Positions 24,320-36,330 of a DNA stretch of 64,000 bases are shown here, piece after piece. The first letter of the stretch is position 1, and the number at the start of each line of letters is the position of its first letter. Origin of the DNA: Dermatemys mawii (lineage: Eukaryota > Chordata > Testudines > Dermatemydidae); NCBI GenBank assembly GCA_007922305.1, contig ML677335.1, positions 20,023,933 to 20,087,932 of the forward strand, read 5' to 3'. Both the position numbers and the translations under genes were made by a program. The notes under the pieces are model-generated. The model saw nothing but the letters and a program-made list of their open reading frames with translations, was not told the origin of the DNA and searched no databases.

Positions 24320-25652
24320 TCTATGACCCAGTTAGCAGAACCCTTTTTCCAGGTAAGAAAGTACATCTTATATTCCTTAGATCTACCAGCCCGATTCTTT
24401 TAAAACACAGCTAATACAAAAGGAAGTTGACATCTCAGACAACTGTACTGAGGACATGGTGACTGATATCAATAGAAGAGGCCCAACATCCGGCATACAA
24501 TATTTAGAAAAAGAGTGAATTGATCTCCTTATAGCACCTTTGAAATTTCCTTCTGTAGAAACTATAGAAAGCTTGCCCTTCAGGCAGATTTTTACAGGCT
24601 CACAGCTTTACTTTGATTGCTGTTGTTGCTGAAATAAATAGCTTTAGTATTTAGGGATTATCTGTTATCCAACCCTTTGGGAGTACCTCATACTGACAGG
24701 AAACATTTTATCTGTTTAGTCTCTTAAATTCCACAAAACTAACAAGTGTTGCAAATTCAGTAGTAAAATTTGTTTCTTAGGTTTTCAACCTCTTGTGAGC
24801 CAGACAATCTGTGAATGGTATTTAAAAATGACACAAATGACCCTTAATTTATTGACAGGTGGCACAATTTGATGAGACTTTCTGGAATTCACAGTTTTTG
24901 TGATTAGTGTAGGATCCACCTTACATTGTCTGCTTTATTCTTGTTAAATACTTTTAGTTTCAGCAGGAAAAAGAAAGTCATGAAGAGGCAGATTGTGGCA
25001 GGTATGTGAAAAAAACTGATAGTCAAAATTCTGTGCTGCAGCATCAATTGACTTTGTTATCCTTTTTCTGTCAAAATCTATGTGGATTAATTTTAGGTAT
25101 AAACTGAAGATATTAATCTCTCATTTTGATTAACTGTTTCTCTTGTGAATCAACCAACCATTGTTCAGCAACATGGAAGTCTCCTTTCCTGAAAGGTTGA
25201 CTATCTTTATAGTCAAGTGGCATTTAGCTTTTCTGAATTCAAATAGCATTAAAAAACAAACAAACTATGGCGTGACTAATTGTTCTCACCAAAAGTTGTG
25301 ATATAATTAGGAGTCAGGAAAAAGATTTTGCAATAAGAGAGACACATCGGAGGGTATTTCATTAAAAGGTCCCCAGCTTAGCATATTTTTCACTTAGCTT
25401 CCATTGGAAACCTGAATTTCCAGGGATGTAAGCTGGAGTTGCAGCATGATAAAAAGGCTTTAGGAAATGCATTGACTATGGAGGCAGTCTAAATGATAAA
25501 ATACATGAGGTCAGCTGACCAAACAGATACAATAATTAACTGCAAGACTGAGAAGGTCAAAGGAAACCAAGACCTAAATCACTGAGGTCCAGTGCGATGT
25601 CTGAGTCAACATTCCCTCAGGCTATCTAAAATGGGAACAGATTGTTCCTCAG
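24320..25652. other. Unique-looking AT-rich stretch
   Basis: No open frame of 60 codons or more and no recognised repeat. Confidence 0.5.
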
Positions 25653-25699
25653 TAAATAAGATGAGGAAGACTTGTGGCACTTTAGAAACTAACCAGTTT

Positions 25700-25750
25700 A
25701 TTTCAGCATAAGCTTTCATGGGCTATAGCCCACTTCATCGGATGCATAGA
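25700..25750 (-). ncRNA. Hammerhead-like motif in PLE 3' region, degenerate
   Basis: On the minus strand: CCGATGA for CUGANGA, helix II GTGGGC / GCCCAT around a short loop, GAAA, helix III AGC-TTAT-GCT, then G where a non-G cleavage residue is needed. Two core deviations suggest it no longer cleaves. Confidence 0.55.
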
Positions 25751-25940
25751 ATGGAACAGAAGATGTATTTATATATACAGAAAGCAAAAAAAAAAAAAGT
25801 TGCACATTAGCATACCAATCGTAAGAGGCTGTTTAATTTGGATGGGCCATTATCGGCAGGAGAAAAAAAACCTTTTAAAATGGATCTCTGTCTAACAGGA
25901 GATAAGAATTATTGAAGGGAAAATAACTAAGGAAATGCAA

Positions 25941-26213
25941 TCAATTGGTGTAATGAGAGAGCCATTCACAATCCCTTTTTAGCCCTGGGTTAATAGTCTC
26001 CAATTTGAAAATTAATTCCAGTTCCTCAGCTTCTCGTTGGAGTCTGTTTTGGAAGTTTTTCTGTTTTAAAATTGACACCTTCACGTCTTTAATGTAATGG
26101 CCAGGGAATATGAAGTGTTCTCCTACTGATTTTTTAATGTTATGATTCCTGATGTCATATTTGTGTCCATTTATTCTTTTGCATAGAGACTGTCTGGTTA
26201 GGCCAATGTACAT
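25941..26213 (-). pseudogene. PLE GIY-YIG endonuclease fragment
   Basis: About 90 codons start at MYIG, the second half of the GIY-YIG motif, and continue through RQSLCKRINGHK and SVGEHF to ERDCEWL-like KRDCEWLSHYTN, then stop. The first half (IYAI) is lost at the truncation. In PLEs this nuclease nicks the target for reverse transcription. The conserved glutamate lies in the GEHF segment. It is not functional alone. Confidence 0.8.
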
Positions 26214-26230
26214 AGCAGAGGGGCATTATT

Positions 26231-28759
26231 AGCTTTGGATTTGTCAACCTCTCTATTAAATGTCTGAGCCCAGTTTTGCTGACATTCTGGGCATACTGCA
26301 ACTATATATATTTCCTCAAGCTTTTTCTAAACAGAATGATGGAGCAGATGGCTTGTGGTCTTGTTTTGTTTTACACACACACTTTGTTGATGTCAGTTTT
26401 TGACACAATGTTAATTTATTGTCTGATTTTCAACAATGAAAACCCACAATTTCAATTTACTTCAAAACAATTGAAGAAACAGACTACCAAATAATTAATT
26501 TTTCTTTTTAGAGCAATATTTTTGTTTGCCAAACATTAATAAAATAGATAAAATATATAAATTGAGATATAAATAACAATGGAATAATCTGCCACAAGTA
26601 CTGACTAGCAATTTTGACCTCTAGTTCAAGTAGATGCATAACTTGTCTCCAAGACCAGCATTTCAAAAGCCCCTTTGAACTCCATTTCTTTAACCATACC
26701 TCACTAACCATCCTGTGACTTGCTTGCCCATTGTTATTTGCTCTAAGAGTTGGATCATGCCCTCTTGCTGACTACACATGGATTCTATATCACTGCTGAC
26801 TACAGAGGCAGTATGAATTTTTCCTCGTATCAATTTTCCCTTACCATACAATATAAATTGTCAGACCCACTCACCGTCCATCCCATCCACAGTCTCAGCA
26901 TTTTTTGGAATAGTCTATTTCAGTTTCCTTGATGCGTAGGAAAGAGTCCACAACCTTTGAACAAATTTATGCCAGAAATATAGATCTACACAATTAGATG
27001 ATTTAAAAGCAACTCATTAAGGATTTTACCATCTCTGAAGAGAAAGTGGACTGGGAGGTAGGACCCTGATCAAATGATATATTCAGGGATTGTGACTTAA
27101 CAGGTTAGTAACTTTTCATTCTCTACAGATGACATATTGACCAGATTCCTGCTATTCATGACTAAACAGCTCAAGGGAAATCTCTAGAATACAATAAACT
27201 CTTCTACTCATAAAAGATCAAGAAATCCTCTAATATGATTTTGTACAACACAGAGTTACAGACATCGCAAAACAGGAGGCAAGAAATTTGGGGAAAATAT
27301 TGAAGAAAAAAAATGAATAACTAGCAGTATGATCCAATTGTCTTCGAGATGAGTGCAACAGTGTATTGCTTATATCACAAGCAGGAAAATGGTAATGATA
27401 GACAGTCCTTTGCAGTAATGCCAAGTTGAGGAGCTGTCCAAAGACTTGCTTCTACTATTAACATTAGTGGCAAAGAGCCAGCGTAATAAAGACTCTGTAT
27501 GGATATTCAAACTGTGTAAACTGGTTCAGGAGAGGAAAATTCTCACACTATAGGAAACAGATCACCAACTGGAACATTAGTTACAGCATTAGAAAACACA
27601 GTGTGCACTGGTAATTGAATCTAGAAAAAGAAAGGCTATTCCCTTCCCTCTAAGAAATTCTAAACAAACTTTTCAGCACAAAGAGAACACCGGATCTGAT
27701 TCTGTCCATATCAAAAGCAAAGTGAATGCCTGACATTGTCAAACATACATACATTCCATGAATGAGTGGGTTCCTGTATGAATTAGTGGGTTTTTTTCTC
27801 CAAATGAAGATAAAGTCTACCTACAAAAATGATTTATTTAACCAAACAGCTGTGAAATTCACAGTTGAAATGGAGATAAATATGCCAAGTGAGGAGAATG
27901 TTCTGCCACCCCAATTACCACAAAAAAGACAGTTTTAATTTATTGGATTCTTCATCACTTCTGATGTTAATTCAAGTTCATTTACATCCACATCAAATAA
28001 CCTAAATTCACTACCCAAACACATACATGTCCAGACACATTAACATTATGCTCATTACTCTTCTTATTGAACAGCATGGAAACTCATTAAGCAGTACATG
28101 TAATTATGCATTTTAACTATGAAACATTAAGCCTTGAATATTTGAAATGTCAGGTTACAAAATGCTTTATTAAGTACTTTATTTTATTTTATTTAAAAAC
28201 TCATATACAATCATTTATGTTCTCTCCTTTCAAAATATATAAAACTTCTACACTTCTGTCTCAGTTTTTTTTTTTTTTTAATGAGGCTCTTTAAAAAAAA
28301 ATTCAGGTTGAATAAACCCAGCTTTTTCAGTTCACTGACAATTACATAGCCCTATAAGAGTATTTTGCCTTAAGAGCACTAACATGATCCTTGATGTACA
28401 AACAGGGGAACATTCAGATGAAGAAAGGAGGTGGTATCACCACTGTTTCTATCATTAATTACTTCGATTCCATTACTGGAATAATGTATCTAAATCTGGT
28501 TTCCACACATTCAAAAGGATATTGAAAAACAGGCCAGGATAATTTTTATACTAAACCAGCTGGATTTGACCTAGTCTTTGCTTGGCATGGGTACTACCTT
28601 GCTACTTCGTCTTTATGCAAAGATGTTTATAGGTGGTGATGTTTTGAGACAAAATGCATCCACATTCTAGGATATTATATAAATAAGACAATGTCATCAG
28701 TACAGTGGATATACAGAATGCACTGCCAGAATGCAACGAAGGACAAACAGGAAAGTCTC
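26231..28759. other. AT-rich stretch, possible small CR1 trace
   Basis: Mostly unique-looking. At 28490-28570 the string 'tctggtttccacacattc' and AAAAGGATATTGAAAAA resembles CR1 ORF2 sense sequence, but it is too short to be sure. T run at 28266-28279. No gene is supported. Confidence 0.4.
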
Positions 28760-29110
28760 TACACTGAGAAAGGGTAGATGGCTGGGTCAGCATGCACGAT
28801 CAGTGTATAATCAATACAAACAAATCAATTAGAAAAGAAAGATAACATAAAAATGACCTGGACAGCAAAAGTTATGTAAACTGAAAGTTGTGCCTGAACA
28901 GTATATGAGTTATATAAAACATCATGCTTAATGCTGACTGGAGGAAAGTCATGGTTATACAATTTGGATATGTATAACTATGCTAGAATGTAAGAGAGGA
29001 GTTGGAGGAGCAGAGGAAAAATCCACCATGACCTTTCTATGCCCCAGAAGAGTCATTTCCTATGTACATAATTATTGTGTCAGAAAAATAATCTTCCAAT
29101 AACCCTTCAT
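28760..29110 (+). repeat. Unclassified repeat family, copy 1
   Basis: This aligns by eye with 43205-43600 over about 300 bp in the same order: 'tgggtcagcatgcacgat', TGGACAGCAAAAGTTATG, 'taatgctgactggagg', ACAATTTGGAT, GGAAAAATCCACCATGACC. I cannot name the family. It has no coding potential. An LTR or a MITE would both fit; no inverted ends were found. Confidence 0.5.
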
Positions 29111-29969
29111 AATCTTGCAAAATGTTTACAATGTGTGTGGGTGTGTAAGCTGATAGAAGGTTGTTTCATAAGAACAGTCTGAGTTGTAACCTTACAACTC
29201 AACACTGTATTTATGAAACAATCTTCCATCTCTCTCTCTCAAAATGTAATTTTAAAAATATTCAGAAGTTCAAAAAATCCCATTTCCTCATAGGTATCCA
29301 TTCTGTCAGTTCTGCCAGCACTGACAAGTATGTTTTCATAGCAACATGTGGGAGGAAAGTGCATAAATCCCATTAATAAATAACAGGATTTGTGCAACTA
29401 TCTCCTATATGTTCCTTTGGGCATCTACCACTTAAAATATTGTAAATCATTTCAGCATGGGTTTAATGTGGTTCAGAATGTGAGAAGAGGTTTTACCTGT
29501 CCTCCTGGGTCTTTTACTTTAAACCCAGATTTATTGCTAATCCAAATTTAAATAACTCCTGTAAAACACACACACACACACACACACTCTCTCTCTCACA
29601 CACACACACACAGAGTATAATCAGTTTATTGAATAATTGTTTTGCCAGGGAATGATTCATAAAGTGATGGACTTGATTTTTTAAATAAATGGAAACTGTA
29701 AAACATACGCACAAATATGTTTTACAGCAATTTACCTTTATTATATTTGTAAATCTATAACTGGAAGGGGATTAAGATTGGAATGCTTTAATTTGGAGGG
29801 CTCACATTAAAAAACATCACTCTTTTTCTGCAGGGGTGCTATTATGCATGGAAACTTGCAAAAAGAAAGTTGTCTACTTAACATCAGTTACTGTTTTTGT
29901 CTACCAAAAGACATGAGGTTAAGTCCTGCAGTCCTTAGTCATGTCCCTGAAATCAGAACATTGCAGTGG
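29111..29969. other. Unique-looking stretch with microsatellite
   Basis: Nothing coding is supported. The CA/CT compound microsatellite at 29565-29612 generates a spurious minus-strand frame (29514-29714). Confidence 0.45.
29565..29612. repeat. Compound CA/CT/CA microsatellite
   Basis: CA run, CTCTCTCTCT, then a second CA run ending in CAGAG. Confidence 0.95.
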
Positions 29970-30178
29970 GATTTGGCTCAATACTGTAACATAGGAAATG
30001 ACTTGTTGGATTGGACCAGCAATCCATCTACTCTAGAATCCTGTAACTGATTTATGCTTCAGAATAAGCACCTTGCAGTATATAGTTATGGGATACCCTG
30101 ACACAAAAATTCCCAACAGCTAGAGACTGGCTCATATTACAGAGCAGCAGTTTTATAGCCCTTCCAAAATCATTATTT
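29970..30178 (-). mobile_element. CR1 3' part, left of PLE insertion
   Basis: The inverted CR1 tail is recognisable as GATTGGACCAGCAATCCATC and 'agaatcctgtaactg', with decayed UTR after it. The copy stops at the PLE target duplication and resumes at 33149. Confidence 0.65.
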
Positions 30179-30190
30179 ATATTATTTATA
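30179..30190. repeat. PLE target-site duplication, left
   Basis: ATATTATTTATA, repeated exactly at 33137-33148 on the other side of the PLE. Confidence 0.9.
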
Positions 30191-30238
30191 GAAGTGACAA
30201 AGAGTCCTGTGGCACCTTAAAGACTAACTAAAGTATTA

Positions 30239-30285
30239 GGGCATAAGCTTTGGTGGGCTAATACCCACTTCGTTGGATGCATGCA
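30239..30285 (-). ncRNA. Hammerhead-like motif, 5' inverted arm
   Basis: The minus-strand order is CCAACGA (for CUGANGA), helix II GTGGGT / GCCCAC, CAAA (for GAAA), then AGC-TTAT-GC. Both conserved single-stranded blocks are mutated, so it is very unlikely to cleave. Confidence 0.55.
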
Positions 30286-30689
30286 GTGGAAGTGTCCAGG
30301 GGCAGGTATAAATAGGTAGGCAAGAACCAGGTTAAAGATAAAAGGGTGGGTCCAATGAGGCTGAACAAGCTGTTATCTCTAATCAGGGAGGGCGAGGTAT
30401 TCCTCTAGCAGCTGAACTGGAGGTGTGAACAGCGAGAGAAGAGAAACTGCTTTTGTAGTCAGCTAGCCATTCAAAATCTCTATTCAGTCCCAAATTGATT
30501 GTGTCAAATTTGCAAATGAATTGCAACTCTGCAGTTTCTCTTTGCAGTCTGGTCTTAAAGTTTGGAGACCTTCATAAACAACCAACCTTCCACACAAACA
30601 GACTTTACTAAAATAAGACAGGAGATCTATTTTACACACTTCACCTCTCTACAAAAGAAAAAGGATTGCAAGCTATCAAAATCCTACCT

Positions 30690-32911
30690 GCCACATGGGG
30701 CCACAACACGGGTACCCCTAACTCACCCAGCAATATTGTCAATCTATCCAGCTACACACTCAGCCCGGCAGAATAGTCTCTCCTATCTCGAGGACTCTCA
30801 TTCTGCCCCACCACCCCTACAAACAAGATACAATTCTGCGGTGATCTGGAAGCCTACTTTCGCCGTCTCCGACTCAAAGAATACTTTCAAGACACCATAG
30901 AACAGCACATTGATACACAGACACCATCCCACCAGCAGCATAAGAAGAAGAACTCCACATGGACTCCTCCTGAGGGTCAAAATGACAGTCTGGACCTATA
31001 CATAGAATGCCTTCACCGACGTGCACAGGCAGAAATTGTGGAAAAAAAACATCACCTGCCTCACAACCTAAGTCATGCAGAACGCAATGCTATCCACAGC
31101 CTCAGAAACAACCCTGACATCGTAATCAAAGAGGCTGATAAAGGAGGTGCTGTTGTCATCATGGATAGGTGTGACTACCAAAATGAGACTACCAGACAAC
31201 TCTCCAACACCAATCTGTACAAGCCACTTCCCTGAGATCCCACTGAGGAATATACTAAGAAACTGCACCATCTACTCAGCACACTCCCTACAATAACACA
31301 GGAACAAATTAGCATACCCTTAGAGCCCCGACCGGGGGTATTCTATCTATTACCCAAGATCCACAAACCCGGAAATCCTGGATGCCCCATCATCTTAGGC
31401 ATTGGCACTCTCACTGAAGGACTGTCTGGATATGTGGACTCTTTACTCAGACCCTACGCCACCAGCACTCCCAGCTATCTCTCTGACACCACTGACTTCC
31501 TGAGAAAACTACAATGCACTGATGATCTTCCAGAAAACACCATCCTAGCCACCATGGATGTAGAGGCTCTCTACACTAACATCGCACACAGAGATGGAAT
31601 ACAAGCTGTCAGGAATAGTATCCCTGATGATGACACAGCACAAGTGGTTGCTAAGCTCTGTGACTTTATCCTGACACACAATTATTTCAAATTTGGTGAC
31701 AATATATACCTCCAGAGCAGTGGCACCGCTATGGGCACCCGCATGGCCCCACAGTATGCCAACATCTTTATGGCTGACCTGGAACAACGCTTCCTGAACT
31801 CTCGTTCACTCACGCCCCTTCTCTATCTATGCTACATTGATGACATCTTCATCATCTGGACCCATGGGAAAGAAACTCTGGAAAAATTCCACCATGATTT
31901 CAACAACCTCCACCCCACCATCCACCTCAGCCTGGAACAGTGTACACGAGAGGTCCACACCACACGATCCACTGTCTACAGCCAAGCACTGAGGTACAAT
32001 CGTATTTGCTCCAACCCCTCAGACAGAGACCAACACCTACAAGATCTTCACCAAGCTTTCTCAAAACTGCAATACCTGCACAAGGAAATAAGGACACAGA
32101 TCAACTGAGCCAGACGTGTACCCAGAAGCCTGCTGCTGCAAGACAAGCCCAAGAATGAAAACAAGAGAACACCACTGGTCATCACCAGAACACCACTGGT
32201 CATGAACACCAGAACACTACTGGTCATCACCTACAGTCCTCAGTTAAAACCTCTCCAACGCATCATCAGTGATCTACAACCCATCCTGGACAACAATCCC
32301 TCTCATTCACAGGCCTTGGGAGGCAGGCCAGTCCTGGCCTACAGACAACCTGCCAAACTCAAGCATATTCTCACCAGCAACAGCACACCGCACCATAACT
32401 GCTCGAACTCAGGAACCAATACATGCAACAAACCTCAATGCCAACTCTGCCCACATATCTACACCAGCAATACCATCACAAGACCTAACCAGATCAGCCA
32501 TACCATCACTGGTTCATTCACCTGCACATCTACGAATGTAATATATGCCATTATGTGCCAGCAATGCCCCTCTGCTATGTACATCAGTCAAACTGGACAG
32601 TCCCTACGAAAAAGGATAAATGGACACAAATTAGATATCAGGAATGGCAATATACAAAAACCTGTAGGAGAACACTTCAAACTCCCTGCACACACCATGA
32701 AAGACTTAAAGGTCAGCATTTGCAGCAAAAAAGCTTTAAGACCAGACTGCAAAAAGAAACTGCAGAGTTGCAATTCATTTGCAAATTTGACACAATCAAT
32801 TTGGGACTGAATAGAGATTTTGAATGGCTAGCTAACTACAAGAGTAGTTTCTCTTCTCTCGCTGTTCACACCTCCAGTTCAGCTGCTAAAGGAATACCTC
32901 ACCCTCCCTGA
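30690..32911 (+). pseudogene. PLE polyprotein: reverse transcriptase plus GIY-YIG endonuclease
   Basis: One frame runs from about 30690 to about 32715, then shifts for the C-terminus, ending at 32911. It is broken by TAG at 30774, TGA at 31233 and TGA at 32106, plus a frameshift near 32717-32730 beside an A run. The N-terminal segment (30690-31030) precedes the RT. RT landmarks are KEADKGGAVVIM (about 31130), LLPKIHKPGNPG (about 31350), MDVEALYTNI (about 31555), GTRMAPQYANIFMADLE (about 31735) and the catalytic YIDDIF at 31833-31850. The linker is followed by a cysteine cluster CNKPQCQLC (32424-32450) and the GIY-YIG fold: VIYAI (about 32537), MYISQTGQ (about 32578), RKRINGHK, and PVGEHF with the likely metal-binding glutamate. 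PLE RTs are related to telomerase RT. The start codon cannot be fixed. Confidence 0.9.
32166..32231 (+). repeat. In-frame tandem triplication in RT-EN linker
   Basis: Three units of 21, 24 and 21 bp, each based on AGAACACCACTGGTCATCACC, follow one another without a gap. All lengths are multiples of three, so the frame continues (units read RTPLVIT, RTPLVMNT and RTLLVIT). The truncated copies do not show it where they can be compared. Confidence 0.85.
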
Positions 32912-33011
32912 TTAGAGATAACAAGCTGGCTCAGCCTCATTGGACTAACCCTATTATCTCCCCCCTGGTTCTTGCCTACCTATTTATACCTGCCCCTGGA
33001 TACTTCCACTG

Positions 33012-33056
33012 CATGCATCCGACGAAGTGGGTATTAGCCCACGAACGCTTATGCTC
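33012..33056 (+). ncRNA. Hammerhead-like motif, 3' arm
   Basis: CCGACGA at 33019-33025, helix II GTGGGT / GCCCAC with ATTA loop (33027-33042), then GAAC (GAAA expected), helix III C-GC-TTAT-GCT, and C as cleavage residue. The core differs from consensus at two positions, so activity is unlikely in this copy. Confidence 0.6.
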
Positions 33057-33136
33057 TAATATTTTAGTTAGTCTTTAAGGTGCCACAGGACTCTTTGTCA
33101 CTTCTGCAATTCCAGACTAACACGGCTACCCCTTTG

Positions 33137-33148
33137 ATATTATTTATA
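33137..33148. repeat. PLE target-site duplication, right
   Basis: Exact copy of 30179-30190 (ATATTATTTATA). Confidence 0.9.
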
Positions 33149-33430
33149 ACAACTCTAGCTAAAACTAGACAGAAACTAAACTAACTAGAAAGAGTTATTA
33201 GACTTTCCCAATCTTCTGTATATCATTTGTATACTTTTGTCATTTCTCCTCTTACCTGTATCTTCTCTTAGGTAAATAGTTCCAATTTTTTCAGTCTCTC
33301 ATCACATGAGAGGTTTTCCATGACATAATCCTCTCATTATGCTTCTCTGAATAGCCTTTGGTTCTGCTATATCCTTTCTGATCCAGTGTGACCAAAACCA
33401 AATACTGTATAGTATTTCAGATTTGTATAT
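33149..33430 (-). mobile_element. CR1 part, right of PLE insertion
   Basis: Continues the CR1 interrupted at 30178. The antisense ORF2 end is visible in CAATTTTTTCAGTCTCTCAT, 'gcttctctgaatagcc' and 'cagtgtgaccaaaacc', corresponding to the well-known inverted CR1 coding text. It is too decayed for an open frame. Confidence 0.65.
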
Positions 33431-36322
33431 GTGTGTTTTATTCATATATTGATTTTGTTGTTGAAATTGTTAGAATGAATGTTAATAGCATTGGTTTTAT
33501 TACTGGACCATTGTACAATTAGGAAATGGATTGAGATTATACATTCATTTTATATATGTCACCCAAGAGTAATTATATTTTTATAGACAGTTCTGATCTG
33601 GATCAGATTCAAACCAGTGACCTACAGGTGAAAGGCATCACTATCCCATTAGGTTGAGGAGTCAAAGTAGAAAGTTTCCTCCCAATGCCTTTGCCTACAC
33701 CTTTTATGAACCTGCTTCGTACTATGCACAGAGTGGAGTGCAATTTATCAATGCAATCCAGCATAAGATGTTACAAGAACCCTGTGCAGAACTGTTCAGA
33801 AGAAAAAAGGTTATGGCACCAGGGTACGGAATAAATAGAAGAGATGTCCATTATAATATTAAAATGCAGATATATTTTACAGACAAAATTTGTTTCAAAG
33901 TTAAATTATAAAATGCAATTTGAATGATTTCTCATCTGCTTCAAATTTGCACAGAAGGAACTTTGAAAAGATAAGGACGCATCATCATCATTCTGAAAAT
34001 GAAACTGCCATCCAAAGTCTCATTAATGTTGTTCATTCTCCTCTGAAGAAATAAGCACATAACTCATTTGCGGAGGTTGACTCTTTAGAGGGGAAACACC
34101 ATAAAATTTTCAATATCCTCCATTCAAATATCTTCATGGGTAAGATAGTGAAGAATTATGGGATATATGAACCTTAAACAACCTCTCAATTGATTATACT
34201 TAATTAGCTGCCAGGCACTATGACAGTTTTAACCATAAAAATTTATTGGATTTGCAATGGACACAGGTCATTTTGAGCTTTGCAAAAATATGCAGGATAA
34301 GGCTCTTTACACAGCAAGTGATTTAGAGCTAGCAAAAGCATTGAATACATTTAACTAATAAAATTTTATAATTATGACATAACAGACTTTTAACTAATAC
34401 CTTTCTTAAGTACTAGCAGGTGTTGTTTCACCCATGATAAATATCTTCTTCACACAAGCATCTTCCAAGAAAAAATTAGTGTTTCACAACTGAGTCATAA
34501 TACTGTAATCAAGAGGTAATTACTATCAAGAGATTAAGTCACAGATAATATTTGCTACCCCTTATTCGGACTTGTTCTTTATATTAATACCCATTCCTAC
34601 CATTTCAATGGGATGGATTGTGGGTCAGGCTGGAATAGATGAAACTCAGTGCCTATAAAGGAAGGGGGAGGTAAGAGCACTTCCGTGGCTAGGCAGTAGT
34701 TTGATCCCTCCTCGTCTCTGGATCCTCTGACTCCCATTGGCTGGGTTGAAAAGAGTGGGTGGGCTGATTGGCTCATGCAATCCCTGAACCATTCTATTTA
34801 AACACTTCAAGTCTTCTGGGTCTCCTTCTACATTCTAAATCTGGACTCTACGGGCAGAAAGCCCATGGGTGAGTGACAGCAGCTCTATTAGCTACCACAT
34901 ATGGGGTGAATCCAAGTAGGTTGAAGATGGATTAGATGACACAGAAAAGTAAATTAGAGCTCCCTGCATAAGCTGGGAGGAATCTGTTCTTATGATTTAA
35001 GAGACAAAATGGCTAATGAGGGTTAAAGTAATCAAATCATCCTTAGATCATTCATAGATCACATGTTATTCCACACATCTCAAGAGAAATGGGATAGTTT
35101 GATGGAGAGGAGAAAAGGACTTAGATACCTCTTCATCTTCCAAGGACCAAATATTACCTATTCTCCTATATGCACTGTTTATGGAGGTATGGAAAAGCAT
35201 ATGTAGTTGATGGGAGAGAGTTGGGTGGAGTGGGTACGGTGTGAAGAATTTGGTGGTTGGACAATAATGGGGCTGGATTAGGCTCCCAAGAGTATTTTGC
35301 CATGGAACATCACAAATATCCACAAATGAAGGTGTGCGCATTTAAGGGAGAGTCTTGTCAAATCACATGATCATTGAAAGTGTTGGGTTTTAAGGATTTT
35401 GTTTGAAGGAACAGAGAAAGGGCACTTTGCATATGTTGTTTATGGAGGCTATAGGAAGAGGAAGGAGCAGTTACAAAGATCAATTACTTTTTCTCAACTT
35501 TGAACTGACTAGGTGTGACACTACTCAAGAACACAGGGAATGAAAAGGAGTCTAGGAGAAAAGAGCAGCTGATCTGTAGGAGTGGAAAACATATGAAACC
35601 ATCTTCTTCTTGGTCTTCATGGAGGAAAATAAAAGGGGAGTTACAGTGGCTGAAGTTCTATTAGACTCTGCAGCCTGATTTTGTTTATTCTGCTTTCCAA
35701 GGATTTGCTTGTCATGTATTAAAGGGGATCATTTGTTCTGGGATACAGATAGGAATCAACAAGTTTCAGTGAGCTCATGCAGATTTTGTGGCACAGAACG
35801 TATGAAACTCAAATGCTCCCACATCTTGGTACTAATTTTCTGTACGCAACCATATAGTAGCATCTGACTGATATATTGAGCCTTTTGCATCATATTATTG
35901 TTTGTTTCTGCCTTCATATTCTGTGTAAAATAAAGCTCCACAGTTCTATTAATCTTTTGCAGAACAAAGCTGAAGAGTGGATTGCTTAGTTTTTAAATGA
36001 AACAATCCATTATTCATTATTATTTGTATTCTAGGGCCCACAATGTATTAAGCACTACCCAAGAGCATAGGAAAAAAGGCTGTACCTCAGAGTGCCCATA
36101 AGGAATCCTTCCTTTCCAACCTAATCTATTTGCTTTTAATCTTTCAGAAGCCTCTCACACCTTTTCCTATGGTTTGTTGCTGGCATAGCTACCTCCTCTG
36201 TAGTAATGTTAAAAAAAAATATACTGCTGCACCTGTGCTTGTCACTTCCTACCTCACTATTTGTTCCTATCGTAGTCTGAAAGTCTACATTGTATGTTGG
36301 AGAAGGGTTACTACTTTGTACA
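33431..36322. other. Unique-looking stretch
   Basis: No gene supported. The segment 34640-34870 is less AT-rich. Frames of 85-91 codons at 33654 and 35066 lack motifs. Confidence 0.45.
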
Positions 36323-36330
36323 ATATAACA

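Larger units (their letters stand above)
25653..26230 (-). mobile_element. 5'-truncated PLE
   Basis: On the minus strand the order is endonuclease C-terminus (26213-25941), 3' UTR, ribozyme region (about 25750-25700) and terminal sequence ending near 25653. Only part of the tail beyond the 'gtggcac' block is left. The copy stops at about 26230, just upstream of the sequence for MYIG, so RT and the first half of the endonuclease are missing. Its closest relative here is the copy at 55841; both differ from 30191-33136 in the terminal region. Confidence 0.8.
30191..33136 (+). mobile_element. Full-length Penelope-like element
   Basis: A 2946-bp element bounded by exact 12-bp duplications. The first 370 bp (30191-30560) is an inverted copy of 32727-33104. 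This repeat includes not only the ribozyme terminus but also the last part of the endonuclease coding region. A 32-nt tail (33105-33136, ending GGCTACCCCTTTG) exists only on the right. This plan (inverted terminal repeats plus a short one-sided extension) is known for PLEs. The single body frame encodes reverse transcriptase and GIY-YIG endonuclease. Hammerhead-like motifs lie in both arms, in opposite orientation. It inserted into an older CR1 copy. Confidence 0.93.

Noticed and set aside
29514..29714. Cysteine-valine-rich minus-strand frame
   Set aside because: It is the translation of a CA/CT microsatellite.
30562..30900. 112-codon frame as a separate first PLE protein
   Set aside because: From about 30690 the protein-like text is in another frame, which runs on without a shift into the RT; this frame is a shadow of it.
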